Shown: positions 24,497 through 35,017, counted from the stretch's first letter. The stretch: 64,000 nt of DNA from an uncultured Collinsella sp. (GCA_900541475.1 UQJV01000001.1:34513-98512), one strand, 5' to 3'. Made by a program: numbers and translations. The notes: generated by a model not told the origin, from the letters alone.

Positions 24497-25688
24497 GACC
24501 GCACTTCGCATGGCGCTCGCGCACCCGTTCTACCTGCTTATCTACACGGTGTTCATTTCGCTGATGGGTGTGTTTATCGCGGCATCGGTGAGCTGGAACT
24601 CGTCGCAGCTCACCGAGTACAAGCCCTATGATGCCAACGTGATCGTGGTCGACCGCGACGACAGCGACCTTTCGCGTGCGCTTACCAAGCATCTGGGTTC
24701 GCGCTTTGAGCTGGTCACGGGCGTCGATGACGATACGTACGATCTCGCGGACGCGCTTTCCAAGAGCAACAGCGCCAAGGGTAGTGCCGACTGCGTATTC
24801 TTTATCCCGGAGGGGTTTGAGGACGACCTCGTTGCAGCAGCCCGCGCGGGGGAGTCCCTGCCCAAGCTCGATGTGACCTACGGTGCCGGCACCATGGCGG
24901 CGGCACTTTCGTCTGCCGAGGCCTCGCGCTGGATCTCGCTCGCGGGCGCTGCGGCCGCACTTGAGCCCGCCGCCTCTAACGGTGACGTTGCCAAGGCCGC
25001 CGAGCATGCGGCCACCGAGCGTGCCGAGGTCGAGATCGAGCAGGTCAAGGTCGACTCGACGGCCGCCGCCACGTTCGAGTCGTATTTCAACTTTGGTGCG
25101 TACGCGATTATCTCGTCGGTCATCGTGTCGGTGGGGCTGGTGTTCTCGGGCATGAACGAGCCCGAGCGCGTGCGTCGTATGGATGCCGGCCCAATCTCCG
25201 AGCGCCAACGTTCGCTTGCCGTGTTTGCCGCCGCCGCCGTGCTCACCGTCTGCATCTGGTTTGTGTCGAGCATGATGGGCGTCGCGGGCTTTGCCGGCGC
25301 GGTCGCCGAGGTCGGCGTGGGCCGTGTGTGCCTGGCACTGGCGGCGACGTTTGCCCTGGCGTGCACGCCGCTGGCCGTTGGCTTTGCCCTTTCGAGCCTG
25401 GGTGCGCGCGAGGAGCTGCTCAACGGCGTGGGCAACTTACTCGGCATGCTCATGACGTTTTTGGGCGGCGCCTGGATGCCGCTGTCGCTCATGGGCTCGG
25501 CCGTGCAGACCGTGGCGCACTTTGTGCCGACGTTTTGGGTGAACGACGCGATCAGCAAGGCGCTCGTCTCGGATTTAACGTCCACCGTGCTGGGCGACAT
25601 CGCCTGCGACCTGGGCGTCACGGCACTCTTCGCCGTGGCCATCGCCGCCGCAGGCCTCGCCCTCGCACGCACCAAATCCCACGCCTAG
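24483..25688 (+). CDS. ABC-2 type permease, subunit 2
   Basis: This 401-residue protein has the same layout as the preceding permease: one N-terminal helix, an exposed domain rich in Ala/Asp/Ser, and five or more C-terminal helices. GGGAGGAG sits just before ATG 24483; an ATG 15 bp upstream has no spacing for that site. A TAGTCAT hairpin begins 5 bp after the stop and is the likely transcript end. Confidence 0.88.
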   Translation: MSTFKTALRMALAHPFYLLIYTVFISLMGVFIAASVSWNSSQLTEYKPYDANVIVVDRDDSDLSRALTKHLGSRFELVTGVDDDTYDLADALSKSNSAKGSADCVFFIPEGFEDDLVAAARAGESLPKLDVTYGAGTMAAALSSAEASRWISLAGAAAALEPAASNGDVAKAAEHAATERAEVEIEQVKVDSTAAATFESYFNFGAYAIISSVIVSVGLVFSGMNEPERVRRMDAGPISERQRSLAVFAAAAVLTVCIWFVSSMMGVAGFAGAVAEVGVGRVCLALAATFALACTPLAVGFALSSLGAREELLNGVGNLLGMLMTFLGGAWMPLSLMGSAVQTVAHFVPTFWVNDAISKALVSDLTSTVLGDIACDLGVTALFAVAIAAAGLALARTKSHA

Positions 25689-25692
25689 CCAC

Positions 25693-25723
25693 CTAGTCAT
25701 TTAAGAACGTCCCCAATGACTAG
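25693..25723. repeat. TAGTCAT/ATGACTA hairpin, copy 1
   Basis: CTAGTCAT (25693-25700) and ATGACTAG (25716-25723) form a perfect 8-bp stem around TTAAGAACGTCCCCA. A near-identical copy lies at 37774 and related ones at 29203. Confidence 0.75.
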
Positions 25724-25804
25724 TCTGAAATAAATCCCCGGCCTCGCCCCAAAATAGTTCGCCAAGGTTTACTATTATGCTCATAAAGTAGCACGAGGCT
25801 AACA

Positions 25805-26530
<726 letters not shown>

Positions 26531-26538
26531 GCGGCACC

Positions 26539-29205
26539 ATGACACCTCTCGCAAAACGTCTCCCGCGCGAGCTGCGCCGCAATATCGGCAAGTACCTGGG
26601 CATCTTTTTGCTTATGTGCGGAAGCATCGCCCTTACCTCGGGCTTTTTGCTCGCGGCGCATTCCATCGGTTGTCTTATCGACGACATGCGCGATGCGTAC
26701 ACGATTGAGGACGGCCGCGTGACCACCTCTTTCGAGGCTACCGACGATCAACTCAAGGCCGCCGAGAATGCCGCCAGTGACGTCGGCGGCGTCACGCTCT
26801 ACAAGAATTTCTCCATCGACGCCATCATCAAAAAGGTGTCTGGCGACGACGGCACCAAGCGCACGCTGCGCACCTATGCGCACCGCACCAAGGTCGACAT
26901 TGCGTCGTACAGCGAGGGCAAGCAGCCAAAGGCAGATGACGAGGTGGCAATCGACCGCGTTTTTGCCACCAACAACGACCTCGTCGTGGGCGATAAGGTC
27001 GAGCTCGAGGGCCGCACCTACACCATCTGCGGCATCATGACCCAGCCCGATAGCCAGGCGCTGTTCCTCAACAATTCGGACTTTACGGTGAACACCATCA
27101 CGTACGGCGTGGCCGAGGTCACCGATGCCGGCTTTGCCGCGCTTGAGGATGCCGGCGGCGCACCCGCCTACACCTACTCCTTCACCTTTGCCGATCGCGA
27201 CCTCCCCACCGCGGATCGCATCGATGCGGAGCAGGATATGGTCGAGGCGCTGGCCGATGCCGATGCGCGCGTGGACGATCTGATCGATGCCGATTCCAAC
27301 CAGGGCATTGGCTATGCGCGCGACGACGTGGACGGCGACTCCATGATGTGGATGACTCTGCTCGACATCATCATCGTGATCATGGCGTTTGTCTTTGTGG
27401 TCCTTACCGACGCCACCATCGAGGAGGAGAGCGCCATCATCGGCACGCTGCTCGCCAGCGGCTATCGTCGACGCGAGATTGTGCTGCACTACCTGGCACT
27501 TCCCGCCATCGTGGGCGTGGTCGCGGCGCTTTTGGGCACTGCGCTTGGCATTGTGTTCTTTACCGAGCCCATGCGCAGCCTCTATTACGGTTCGTACAGC
27601 CTGCCGCCCTTCCAGGTGTACTGGAGCTGGGAGATCTTTGTGAAGTGCGCCGTGGTCCCCGCCGCTGCGCTCATCCTCATCACGCTGGTGGGCCTGCTTC
27701 GCAAAATGGGCAAGACGCCGTTGCAATTCCTTCGTCACGAGGCGAGCGGCAAATCGGGTACCAAGCGCGGCCTGCAGCTGCCGGAGCGCATGGGTTTTGT
27801 CTCGCGCTTTCGCCTGCGCATCTTCCTGCGCAACCTGGGCAGCTTCGCCACGCTCTTCGTGGGTATTGCGTTTGCTTCGCTGCTGCTGCTCTTTGGCCTG
27901 GCGATTTTGCCCACGATGACGCACTACGCGGACAACCTCGAGACGAGCCTGGTCGCCGAGCACCAGTACACGCTCAAGGCGCCGCTGGAGTTCGAGGGCA
28001 CTGCCGAGGAGCGCGAGCAGTGGTCGGCACTCGAGCGCTTGCAGTCGGTTGACGGCGCGCTGTTTTCCGCCGCCCGGGATGCCGATGACGAGCTTGACGA
28101 CGCGGCCGATGCTGCGCGGGCGGCGGCCGATGCCGCGACCGCATCTCCGTCTGCCGAGAGCCTGACCGCAGCGCAGGATGCGCTTGCCAAGGTCCAGGAC
28201 AAGAAGGGTGCGCTCTACGCGCGCCTTGACGATCTTGCCGATGCCCTCGGCTGCAACCGCGACGAGGCTATCGACCTGATCGACAAAGCCTCCAAGATTG
28301 ACACTGACAACGACGATATTCACCCGGTCAATACGACCGACAACGGCGCGGGCGCAATCGCGCAGGCCGAGAAATATGCCGTTTACCAGCTGCAATACGA
28401 CCGCGGCGATGGAAATGGCGAGGAGACGATTTCCATCTACGGCATCTCGCCCGATTCGCGCTATTGGAAAGACCTCAACGTCGGCGATGGGCGCGTCGTC
28501 TTTGGCGGTGGTCTGCTCGACAAGTTTGGCTGGAGCGAGGGTCAGAAGGTCACACTCGGCGACAAGTACGAGGGTGAGCATTATTCCCTTGAGTACGCGG
28601 GCAAGGATTGTGCCTGGGGCTCCAAGTCGGACATGAATATCTATATGAGTATCGACGACTTTAACGAGCTGTTCGACAACGATGCCGCCTACTTTAACGG
28701 CTATGTGAGCGACGAGAAGCTCGACCTCGATGCGCGTTACTTTGCCGGCGACACCACGCCCGACGACATGCGCGCCGTGGGCGACCAGTTCATCGGCATG
28801 ATGAGCAAAATGATCGGCATGATGGTTGGGCTCGCGGTGTTTATCTTCCTGCTGTTTATGTACCTGCTGACCAAGGCTGTGATCGACCATAGCGCCCGTT
28901 CGATCAGCTACATGAAAGTCTTTGGCTATCGCGATAGCGAGATCTCGCATCTGTACATCCGCCCGATCACACTGTGCGTGGTGGTGTCGCTCGTGCTAAG
29001 CCTGCCGGTCATTATTGGCTCGCTCACGGCCATCTTCCGCTCGATGCTCCTCGCCTACAACGGCAATATCGAGATCTACGTGCCCGCTTGGTCCATGGCG
29101 GCGTGCGTGGGCATTGGCTTTGCGACCTACCTGGTCGTGGCGCTGCTACACACGCGTTCTATCAAGCGCGTCAGTCTGGCCGAAGCCCTCAAAGTCCAAG
29201 AGTAG
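26539..29205 (+). CDS. FtsX-like ABC transporter permease
   Basis: The 888-residue permease has an N-terminal helix (KYLGIFLLMCGSIALTSGF), a large MacB_PCD-like extracytoplasmic domain, and three helices around residues 280-400. A second helix (about 440-470) leads to a second large external region, and three C-terminal FtsX helices end it. The second external region contains an Ala-rich coiled coil (about residues 515-575). It resembles mechanotransmission-type or BceB/YtrF-like permeases and is not a substrate channel. I chose ATG 26539; an earlier in-frame TTG overlaps the ATPase stop. The stop codon is the first TAG of a TAGTCAT hairpin repeat. No two-component genes are next to it. Confidence 0.9.
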   Translation: MTPLAKRLPRELRRNIGKYLGIFLLMCGSIALTSGFLLAAHSIGCLIDDMRDAYTIEDGRVTTSFEATDDQLKAAENAASDVGGVTLYKNFSIDAIIKKVSGDDGTKRTLRTYAHRTKVDIASYSEGKQPKADDEVAIDRVFATNNDLVVGDKVELEGRTYTICGIMTQPDSQALFLNNSDFTVNTITYGVAEVTDAGFAALEDAGGAPAYTYSFTFADRDLPTADRIDAEQDMVEALADADARVDDLIDADSNQGIGYARDDVDGDSMMWMTLLDIIIVIMAFVFVVLTDATIEEESAIIGTLLASGYRRREIVLHYLALPAIVGVVAALLGTALGIVFFTEPMRSLYYGSYSLPPFQVYWSWEIFVKCAVVPAAALILITLVGLLRKMGKTPLQFLRHEASGKSGTKRGLQLPERMGFVSRFRLRIFLRNLGSFATLFVGIAFASLLLLFGLAILPTMTHYADNLETSLVAEHQYTLKAPLEFEGTAEEREQWSALERLQSVDGALFSAARDADDELDDAADAARAAADAATASPSAESLTAAQDALAKVQDKKGALYARLDDLADALGCNRDEAIDLIDKASKIDTDNDDIHPVNTTDNGAGAIAQAEKYAVYQLQYDRGDGNGEETISIYGISPDSRYWKDLNVGDGRVVFGGGLLDKFGWSEGQKVTLGDKYEGEHYSLEYAGKDCAWGSKSDMNIYMSIDDFNELFDNDAAYFNGYVSDEKLDLDARYFAGDTTPDDMRAVGDQFIGMMSKMIGMMVGLAVFIFLLFMYLLTKAVIDHSARSISYMKVFGYRDSEISHLYIRPITLCVVVSLVLSLPVIIGSLTAIFRSMLLAYNGNIEIYVPAWSMAACVGIGFATYLVVALLHTRSIKRVSLAEALKVQE

Positions 29206-29286
29206 TCATCGGGGACGTTCCTAAAAGACTAGTCGCTGGGGACATTCTTTCGCCGCCCGGCAGGAAAGGGACGTCCCCAACGACTA
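29203..29286. repeat. TAGTCAT/GGGGACGT hairpin cluster, copies 2-3
   Basis: TAGTCATCGGGGACGTTC... to AGACTA (29203-29231) is followed by AGTCGCTGGGGACATTC and its partner GGGACGTCCCCAACGACT (to 29286). The first unit supplies the permease stop codon. These are probably terminators. Confidence 0.7.
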
Positions 29287-29370
29287 GGTTTCGCGCTTGA
29301 CTTTGACCCTACTTCAGCGGGTACCATCCTCTTATGTCTGTAACGCCATATAGACCGAGGGGATATATCT

Positions 29371-30576
29371 ATGACCGCAACTGCACCCGCAGCACCCGCT
29401 AAGGTGTACTTCACCAACCTGCGCACGCATGCTCGCGAGAGCCAGCTCGACAAGCTCAAGCGCCTCATCCGTCACGCCGGAATTGAGCAGATCGACTTTG
29501 AGAACAAGTTCGTCGCCATCAAGATTCACTTTGGCGAGCTGGGCAACCTGAGCTTTTTGCGCCCCAACTACGCCCGCGCCGTCGCGGATGTCGTGAAGGA
29601 GCTGGGCGGCAAGCCCTTCCTTACCGACTGCAACACACTCTACGTCGGTAGCCGCAAAAACGCGCTCGAGCACATCGACACTGCCTACCAGAACGGCTTT
29701 ACCCCGTATGCCACGGGTTGCCAGATCATCATCGCCGACGGCCTCAAGGGTACTGATGAGGCGCTCGTCCCGGTCGAGGGCGGCGAGTACGTGCATGAGG
29801 CCAAGATCGGTCAGGCGCTCATGGATGCCGATATCGTGATCAGCCTCACCCACTTTAAGGGTCATGAGCAGGCCGGCTTTGGCGGCGCCATGAAGAACCT
29901 GGGTATGGGTGGCGGCAGCCGCGCCGGCAAGATGGAGCAGCATGCCGCCGGCAAGCCGAACGTCGCGACCGAGCACTGCGTTGGCTGCCATGCCTGCGAA
30001 AAGATCTGCGCACACGACGCTATCTCGTTCGACGACACCCGCGAGCGCGAGCTTGCCAGCGGCGCTACTCGCACGGTGCACGTGGCCGCCATCGACCACG
30101 ATCGCTGCGTGGGCTGCGGACGCTGCATTGCGGCATGCAACCAGGACTGCATCAAGCCCGGCTATGACGCCGCGGCCGACGTGCTCAACTGCAAGATCGC
30201 CGAGTACACCAAGGCCGTCGTCGACGGCCGCCCGAGCTTCCACATTTCGCTCGCCATGGACATCAGCCCCAACTGCGACTGCCATCCCGAAAACGACACG
30301 CCTATCGTTAACGATATCGGCATGTTCGCGAGCTTTGACCCGGTCGCCATCGACCAGGCCTGTGCCGATGCCGTCATGGCATCCGAGCCGCTGCCCAACA
30401 CCGAGCTCACCGATAGTGCGGCCAAGATGGAGCACAACCACGAGCACCTGGAGGGCGAGCAGGCCAGGGACCCCTTCTGCATCACGCATCCCGACACCGA
30501 CTGGCGCACCTGTATCGCACACGCCGAGAAGATCGGCCTGGGCACGAGCGAGTACGAGCTCATCGAGGTCAAATAG
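29371..30576 (+). CDS. DUF362 protein with 2[4Fe-4S] ferredoxin domain
   Basis: The 401-residue protein has a DUF362 domain split around a ferredoxin insert. The N-terminal part contains ALKIHFGE-like VAIKIHFGELGN, TDCNTLYVGSR and SLTHFKGHEQAGFGGA motifs typical of the family. The insert (about residues 198-270) has CVGCHACEKICAHDAI and CVGCGRCIAACNQDC cluster motifs. The C-terminal DUF362 part has FDPVAIDQACAD. The family is common in anaerobes and is thought to act in electron transfer or Fe-S handling; no reaction is known. It stands alone, ends in a Lys codon plus TAG, and a bidirectional terminator follows. Confidence 0.9.
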   Translation: MTATAPAAPAKVYFTNLRTHARESQLDKLKRLIRHAGIEQIDFENKFVAIKIHFGELGNLSFLRPNYARAVADVVKELGGKPFLTDCNTLYVGSRKNALEHIDTAYQNGFTPYATGCQIIIADGLKGTDEALVPVEGGEYVHEAKIGQALMDADIVISLTHFKGHEQAGFGGAMKNLGMGGGSRAGKMEQHAAGKPNVATEHCVGCHACEKICAHDAISFDDTRERELASGATRTVHVAAIDHDRCVGCGRCIAACNQDCIKPGYDAAADVLNCKIAEYTKAVVDGRPSFHISLAMDISPNCDCHPENDTPIVNDIGMFASFDPVAIDQACADAVMASEPLPNTELTDSAAKMEHNHEHLEGEQARDPFCITHPDTDWRTCIAHAEKIGLGTSEYELIEVK

Positions 30577-30624
30577 CGCCTATCTATTGGACAAAACAAG
30601 CGCCTTTGTAGCGTTAGTTGAGCA

Positions 30625-30661
30625 AAAGCCGCCCGTGGGCACAGCGCTCACGGGCGGCTTT
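30625..30661. terminator. bidirectional terminator between DUF362 gene and hydrolase
   Basis: AAAAGCCGCCCGTG pairs with CACGGGCGGCTTT, with A-rich and T-rich flanks on both strands, suiting convergent genes. Confidence 0.85.
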
Positions 30662-30662
30662 C

Positions 30663-30786
30663 CGGAAGTATGCGGCAAATTTCGAGACCGCCGAGCACAC
30701 GACGTTTTTTGGCAACAAAACCCCTGATAAATTGTTGGTAAAACTGCGGTCTGGTCGGCAGTTCCAGATTTTTCCGCATACTTCCG
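30663..30786. repeat. 124-bp palindromic element
   Basis: Perfect 13-bp ends CGGAAGTATGCGG (30663-30675) and CCGCATACTTCCG (30774-30786). Inside are further pairable segments such as GACCGCC/CTGGTCGGC and TTGGCAACAAAA/TTGTTGGTAAAA. It has no coding capacity and no second copy in the window. Confidence 0.65.
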
Positions 30787-30827
30787 AAAATAGGGGGTCA
30801 GATAAAGCCCCAGACGTTGCTTTTTGC

Positions 30828-31793
30828 CTAAAAATACTCGTCGAGGAAGTTGTTGACTGTGTTCCAGTAGAGCTCGGGGTCAACTTGCGCGCTCTTGGCG
30901 TGGGTGGCGCCATGGATGGTGAGCTTTTGCTTGACTTTGCTGGCGCACGCGTCGTAGTTTTGGTCGAGCATGTCGTACGGCACAAAGGTGTCCTGGTCGC
31001 CGTGGATAAACAGCATGGGAACCGTCGCGTGTTTGAGTTGCTCCGCACTGCTCGCCTTATGAAAGTCGTAGCCCGCGCGCACGTTGCACACCAAGTTTGC
31101 TACATCGAGCAAGGGAAAGCTGGGCAGGCCGAACACGTCCTTGAGCTGCAGAGAAAACTCGTCCCAAACACTCGTATAACCACAGTCCTCGATAATACAT
31201 TTCACGTTTGCGGGCAGAGATTCTCCCGCCACGTTCATAGCGGTTGCTGCACCCATCGACTCGCCAAAGACCAGGATGCGCGCCTCGGGGTCAGCCTGAA
31301 CGATTTGCTCGATCCATGCGACGATATCGAGGCGCTCGGGCCAGCCCATGCCGATATAGTCGCCGCCGGAGCGCTCGTGGGCGCGGGCGGCAGGCGCAAG
31401 CACGTTCATGCCGCGGTCGTGGAAGCGCTTGGCGTATCGGGCCATGCCGATGGGCTCGTTGGTATATCCATGCAGGCAGACGGCGTAATCGTGGGTGTTC
31501 TCCGAGGCGGCAAAATACCAAGCGGCAAGTTCGGTTCCGTCATCTGCGGTGAGGCTGCTGCTCTCGCGGTTGTCCTTAAACCACGCCCGCGCCTCGGTGT
31601 CCTCGGCATCCATCTGTTCGCCCTTTTCGGCGTCCTTGCCATCCTGCATCATCTTCATGGTGTATGGCGCGCGGGGATTCAGCGCGAAGTCAAACAGAAA
31701 GTTGCCGGCAAATCCGAGCAGCGCAACGACAACCACCAGCGCAACGATGCCGGCTATCTTGAGCTTTCGATGGGAACGTGCGTTTTGAGCCAT
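30828..31793 (-). CDS. membrane-anchored alpha/beta hydrolase
   Basis: This 321-residue protein has one N-terminal membrane helix (about 12-36) and an alpha/beta-hydrolase domain. The oxyanion-hole loop is CLHGYT, the nucleophile elbow GESMGA, the acid lies in HGDQDTFVP, and the catalytic His in GATHAKS. The cap region and order match the YqkD/BAAT-like serine aminopeptidase S33 group, whose substrates are esters or amides and poorly known. It converges on the DUF362 gene and is divergent from hemolysin III. RBS-like AGGAGA precedes ATG 31793 on the minus strand. Confidence 0.9.
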   Translation of the reverse strand: MAQNARSHRKLKIAGIVALVVVVALLGFAGNFLFDFALNPRAPYTMKMMQDGKDAEKGEQMDAEDTEARAWFKDNRESSSLTADDGTELAAWYFAASENTHDYAVCLHGYTNEPIGMARYAKRFHDRGMNVLAPAARAHERSGGDYIGMGWPERLDIVAWIEQIVQADPEARILVFGESMGAATAMNVAGESLPANVKCIIEDCGYTSVWDEFSLQLKDVFGLPSFPLLDVANLVCNVRAGYDFHKASSAEQLKHATVPMLFIHGDQDTFVPYDMLDQNYDACASKVKQKLTIHGATHAKSAQVDPELYWNTVNNFLDEYF

Positions 31794-31979
31794 GCGGTAT
31801 TCTCCTATAAGATGTTAATACATCAACATTTAATGCAAGCGCATTATGGACGTTCGCCGTTGATGCGTCAACAAGCAAAGAATGGGTAAACAAAGGGTCA
31901 CGTATGGTGCAAATTTCGCACGTACCTAGACGCTTTGATATAGTGTTGAGAACTCTTTACGTTGGAGGATGTAACCGGC

Positions 31980-32663
31980 ATGTCCGATTCGAGCGACAGT
32001 TCTAAGCCGCGACCCAAGATCGCGGCCGTTCCACACTACACGGTGGGCGAGGAGATCATGAACTCCGTCACCCATGGTGTCGGCTGCCTGCTGGGTATCG
32101 CGGGCCTGGTGCTCCTGATCGTATTCGCCGCCCTGCGCGGCGGGGGCCCGGCCCACATGGCCGCGGCAATTGTCTATGGCGTCAGCATTATCCTCGAATA
32201 CCTAGCCTCTACGCTCTACCATGCGATTCAGCCCGCGGGCGCTAAACGCGTGTTCCGCATTATCGACCACAGCTGCATCTACCTGCTCATAGCCGGCAGC
32301 TATACGCCGTTTTGCCTCATCACGCTCGCAAACGACGGCGGCGCTGTGCTGTTCTTTGCCGTGTGGGCCATCGCCATCATCGGCATCGCCCTCGAGTGTT
32401 TTATGCGTGAGCGTCAACCGCACTGGGTAAGCGGCCTGGTCTACCTGCTGATGGGCTGGCTCGTCGTCTTTAAGCTGCCCGAGCTCGTGTCGCTGCTCAA
32501 CCCCGTGGCACTTGCCCTGCTCGCCGTCGGCGGCGTGTGCTACACCGCGGGCGTGCCGTTCTATATCGCCAAAAACGTGCGCTATCTGCACAGCGTGTTT
32601 CACCTGTGGGTGCTCGCCGGCAGCATCTTCCAGTTCATGGCGGTGATCCTCTTCGTAATCTAG
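31980..32663 (+). CDS. hemolysin III family (PAQR-like) membrane protein
   Basis: Seven membrane helices follow a short polar N terminus. The family's conserved residues are visible: NSVTHGVG, STLYHAI, the IDHSCIYLLIAGSYTP segment, and HSVFHLWVLAGS near the C terminus, which together give the Ser/His/Asp metal site of the PAQR/HlyIII superfamily. Function in bacteria is unsettled (membrane homeostasis, possibly a hydrolase). ATG 31980 is preceded by GGAGG at 31964-31968; an in-frame TTG at 31962 would leave no ribosome site. Confidence 0.9.
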   Translation: MSDSSDSSKPRPKIAAVPHYTVGEEIMNSVTHGVGCLLGIAGLVLLIVFAALRGGGPAHMAAAIVYGVSIILEYLASTLYHAIQPAGAKRVFRIIDHSCIYLLIAGSYTPFCLITLANDGGAVLFFAVWAIAIIGIALECFMRERQPHWVSGLVYLLMGWLVVFKLPELVSLLNPVALALLAVGGVCYTAGVPFYIAKNVRYLHSVFHLWVLAGSIFQFMAVILFVI

Positions 32664-32773
32664 CGACCATGCCTGCGCGTCCGCGTCCTCGTTTGGGCGC
32701 CAGTGCAATTGCTGTATCTGTCATCAACGTTTTACCCTAACGTCCCGAATCTTGGAGGTTCGAGAAACTCCCG

Positions 32774-34147
32774 ATGGACATAACCATCTCCCTTATCACC
32801 ACCCTCGTTTTGACCCTCATCAACGGCTACTTCTCCATGTCCGAGATGGCGCTCACCACGGCTAAGCGCGCCGTGCTGGAGCACGAGGCCGAGGAGGGCG
32901 ACAAGCGCGCCGAGCGCGCCATTAAGCTGGCCGCCGATTCCGACCAGCTGCTCGCCACCATCCAGGTCGCCATCACGCTCGTGGGCTTTGCCTCGTCTGC
33001 CGTCGCCTCGACGAGCCTGTCCGACCCGCTTGCCACATGGCTCACGAGCTTTGGCATCGCGCCGCTCTCCGCCATCGCGCGTGGCCTGGCGCCGGTCATC
33101 ATCACCGTCGCGGTCGCCTTCGTGTCTATCGTGATCGGCGAGCTGGTTCCCAAGCGCATTGGACTGGCCAACGCCGAGGGCGTATCCAAGCAGGTCGTGG
33201 GCCCGCTGTCGTTTTTCCAAAAGATCGCCCACCCGCTCGTGTGGCTGACCGGCGCCTGCTCCGATGGCCTGGCTCGCATCCTGCGCATCAAGAGCGCCGA
33301 CGACCGCCAGAACGTCTCGGAGGAGGAGATCAAGTACATGGTCTCGGAGCAGGACGACCTGCTCGACGAGGAAAAGCGCATGATCCACGAGATCTTCGAC
33401 CTGGGCGACACCGTTGCCCGCGAGGTCATGGTGCCGCGCGTGGACACTACCATGTGCGAGGACGACGAGACGGTCGCCGACGTGCTGTCCACCATGCGCC
33501 AGACCGGCTTTAGCCGCATCCCCGTCTATCACGAGGATCCCGACAACGTCGCCGGCATCGCGCACATCAAGGACCTGATCCAGCCTTCGCTCGACGGCAA
33601 GGGCGATCAGCCCATCGCCGACTTTTTGCGCGACGCCACCTTTGTGCCCGACACCAAGGACATCCTGCCGTTGCTGTCCGAGATGCAGACCTCGCACGAC
33701 CAGATCGTAGTGGTCGTGGACGAGTACGGTGGCACGGCCGGCATCATCACCATCGAGGACATCGTCGAGGAGATCGTGGGCGAGATCGAGGACGAGTTCG
33801 ACCCCGACAACAAGTACCTCACGCGCCTTTCGCGCCGCGAGTGGCTCGTCGATGGGCGTTTTTCGTGCGATGACGCGATTGAGCTTGGTTGGCCGCTCGA
33901 GGAAAGCGATGATTATGAGACCATCGCCGGCTGGATTTTGGAGCTTTGCGACTCGGTACCCGACATCGGAGAGGTGTTTGAGGTCGCGGGGTACAAGTTT
34001 AAGGTGCAGTCGATGCGTGGCCAGCGCATCTCGCTCATTCGCGTGATCGCTCCGGCCGAAACCGATAAGAAGGATTCCGAGCCCTCGGCAGATAAGCCGA
34101 CGGTGTCGGGTGCGGGCTCTGCGGACCCGCACGACGGCGACGAGTAG
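32774..34147 (+). CDS. HlyC/CorC family (CNNM) transporter
   Basis: The 457-residue protein has a DUF21/CNNM membrane domain (about residues 1-190), a pair of CBS domains (about 205-325; MVPRVDTTMCEDDETVADVL opens the first) and a C-terminal CorC_HlyC domain (about 340-430). A polar tail ends it. CNNM proteins export Mg2+ (some Na+-coupled), with CBS domains sensing ATP-Mg. The next gene starts 24 bp later. The MgtE-N/CBS and NRAMP-related pair at 38-41 kb is another Mg-linked set in this window. Confidence 0.92.
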   Translation: MDITISLITTLVLTLINGYFSMSEMALTTAKRAVLEHEAEEGDKRAERAIKLAADSDQLLATIQVAITLVGFASSAVASTSLSDPLATWLTSFGIAPLSAIARGLAPVIITVAVAFVSIVIGELVPKRIGLANAEGVSKQVVGPLSFFQKIAHPLVWLTGACSDGLARILRIKSADDRQNVSEEEIKYMVSEQDDLLDEEKRMIHEIFDLGDTVAREVMVPRVDTTMCEDDETVADVLSTMRQTGFSRIPVYHEDPDNVAGIAHIKDLIQPSLDGKGDQPIADFLRDATFVPDTKDILPLLSEMQTSHDQIVVVVDEYGGTAGIITIEDIVEEIVGEIEDEFDPDNKYLTRLSRREWLVDGRFSCDDAIELGWPLEESDDYETIAGWILELCDSVPDIGEVFEVAGYKFKVQSMRGQRISLIRVIAPAETDKKDSEPSADKPTVSGAGSADPHDGDE

Positions 34148-34171
34148 GGCAAGGAAGAGTAGGGGAGAGTT

Positions 34172-35017
34172 ATGGCAGGCCTGTTCAACATCCTTAAGGT
34201 CACCGTCAGCGAGGACAAGATCTGCGCGCATGTGCTGGTGAACCCCGGCATGCCGCTCATGACCTCGGAGGACATCGAAGCCACGGCGCGCGTGTACTAC
34301 CTGGTGCCCGCGATTGCCAAGCATCTGTGCCTGGGCGATTCCGGTCGCGAGTTCCAGGACTGCATGGGCCAGACCGAGCTTTGCCATCTGCTGGAGCACG
34401 TGACGGTCGAGCTCATGAACGAGACCGGGCTTGCCGGCAGCATTTCGTGCGGCCGCACTCGTGTGAGCGAGCACGATGAGCGTGTCTTTGAGGTCGAGCT
34501 TTCGTGTCCCGACGACGCGCTGGCCATCGGCGCGCTGTCTTCGGCGATCTTTATGATGGATTGGGCCTATCTGCATGCCGACCAGCCCGCTCCCGATGTG
34601 GACGGTACGGTCGCGGGCCTGCGCAACCTGGTGCTGGGCATGCGTGCCGAGGCCGAGGGCAAGGATCCGCACGAGGCCGTCGCCGCCGCGAACGCCGAGG
34701 ACGAGGCCGGGGACGCGACCGAGGGCGATGTGCCTGTCGAGGCTGCCGTCGATCCTGTCGACGAGGCGCCTGCTGAGGCGGCTTCCGAGCCCGAGCCCGC
34801 GGAGCCCCAGGGCGTCCCGAGCTTTGACGACGAACCGCAGGAGGCAATCGATACCGAGGGAGCGACCGCCGAAAGCCACGAGGCCCCTGCTGCCGTCTAC
34901 GGTGGCGCGGCGACGGCTCCGGTTGCCCCCGTGCACGAGGGAGCGCTGCCGCTCGTTGACGGCGCCGGCGAAGACCCGGCCGCCACGGTGGCCATGCCGG
35001 CCGTGCCGCAGGAGTAG
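34172..35017 (+). CDS. protein with CphA N-terminal-like domain and acidic tail
   Basis: Residues 1-165 resemble the N domain of cyanophycin synthetase: a two-layer fold ending with HLLEHVTVELMNETGLAGSI, then CGRTRVSE and VFEVELSCPDDALAIGAL. These parallel the HLxEHVAxELQ and GRTRET segments of CphA. The ATP-grasp and Mur-ligase domains of CphA are absent. Residues 170-281 are a low-complexity Ala/Glu/Asp/Pro tail. In CphA the N domain tethers the growing polymer, so a binding or adaptor role is possible, but that is an inference. RBS GGGGAG precedes the ATG. The genes before and after run the same way. Confidence 0.55.
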   Translation: MAGLFNILKVTVSEDKICAHVLVNPGMPLMTSEDIEATARVYYLVPAIAKHLCLGDSGREFQDCMGQTELCHLLEHVTVELMNETGLAGSISCGRTRVSEHDERVFEVELSCPDDALAIGALSSAIFMMDWAYLHADQPAPDVDGTVAGLRNLVLGMRAEAEGKDPHEAVAAANAEDEAGDATEGDVPVEAAVDPVDEAPAEAASEPEPAEPQGVPSFDDEPQEAIDTEGATAESHEAPAAVYGGAATAPVAPVHEGALPLVDGAGEDPAATVAMPAVPQE

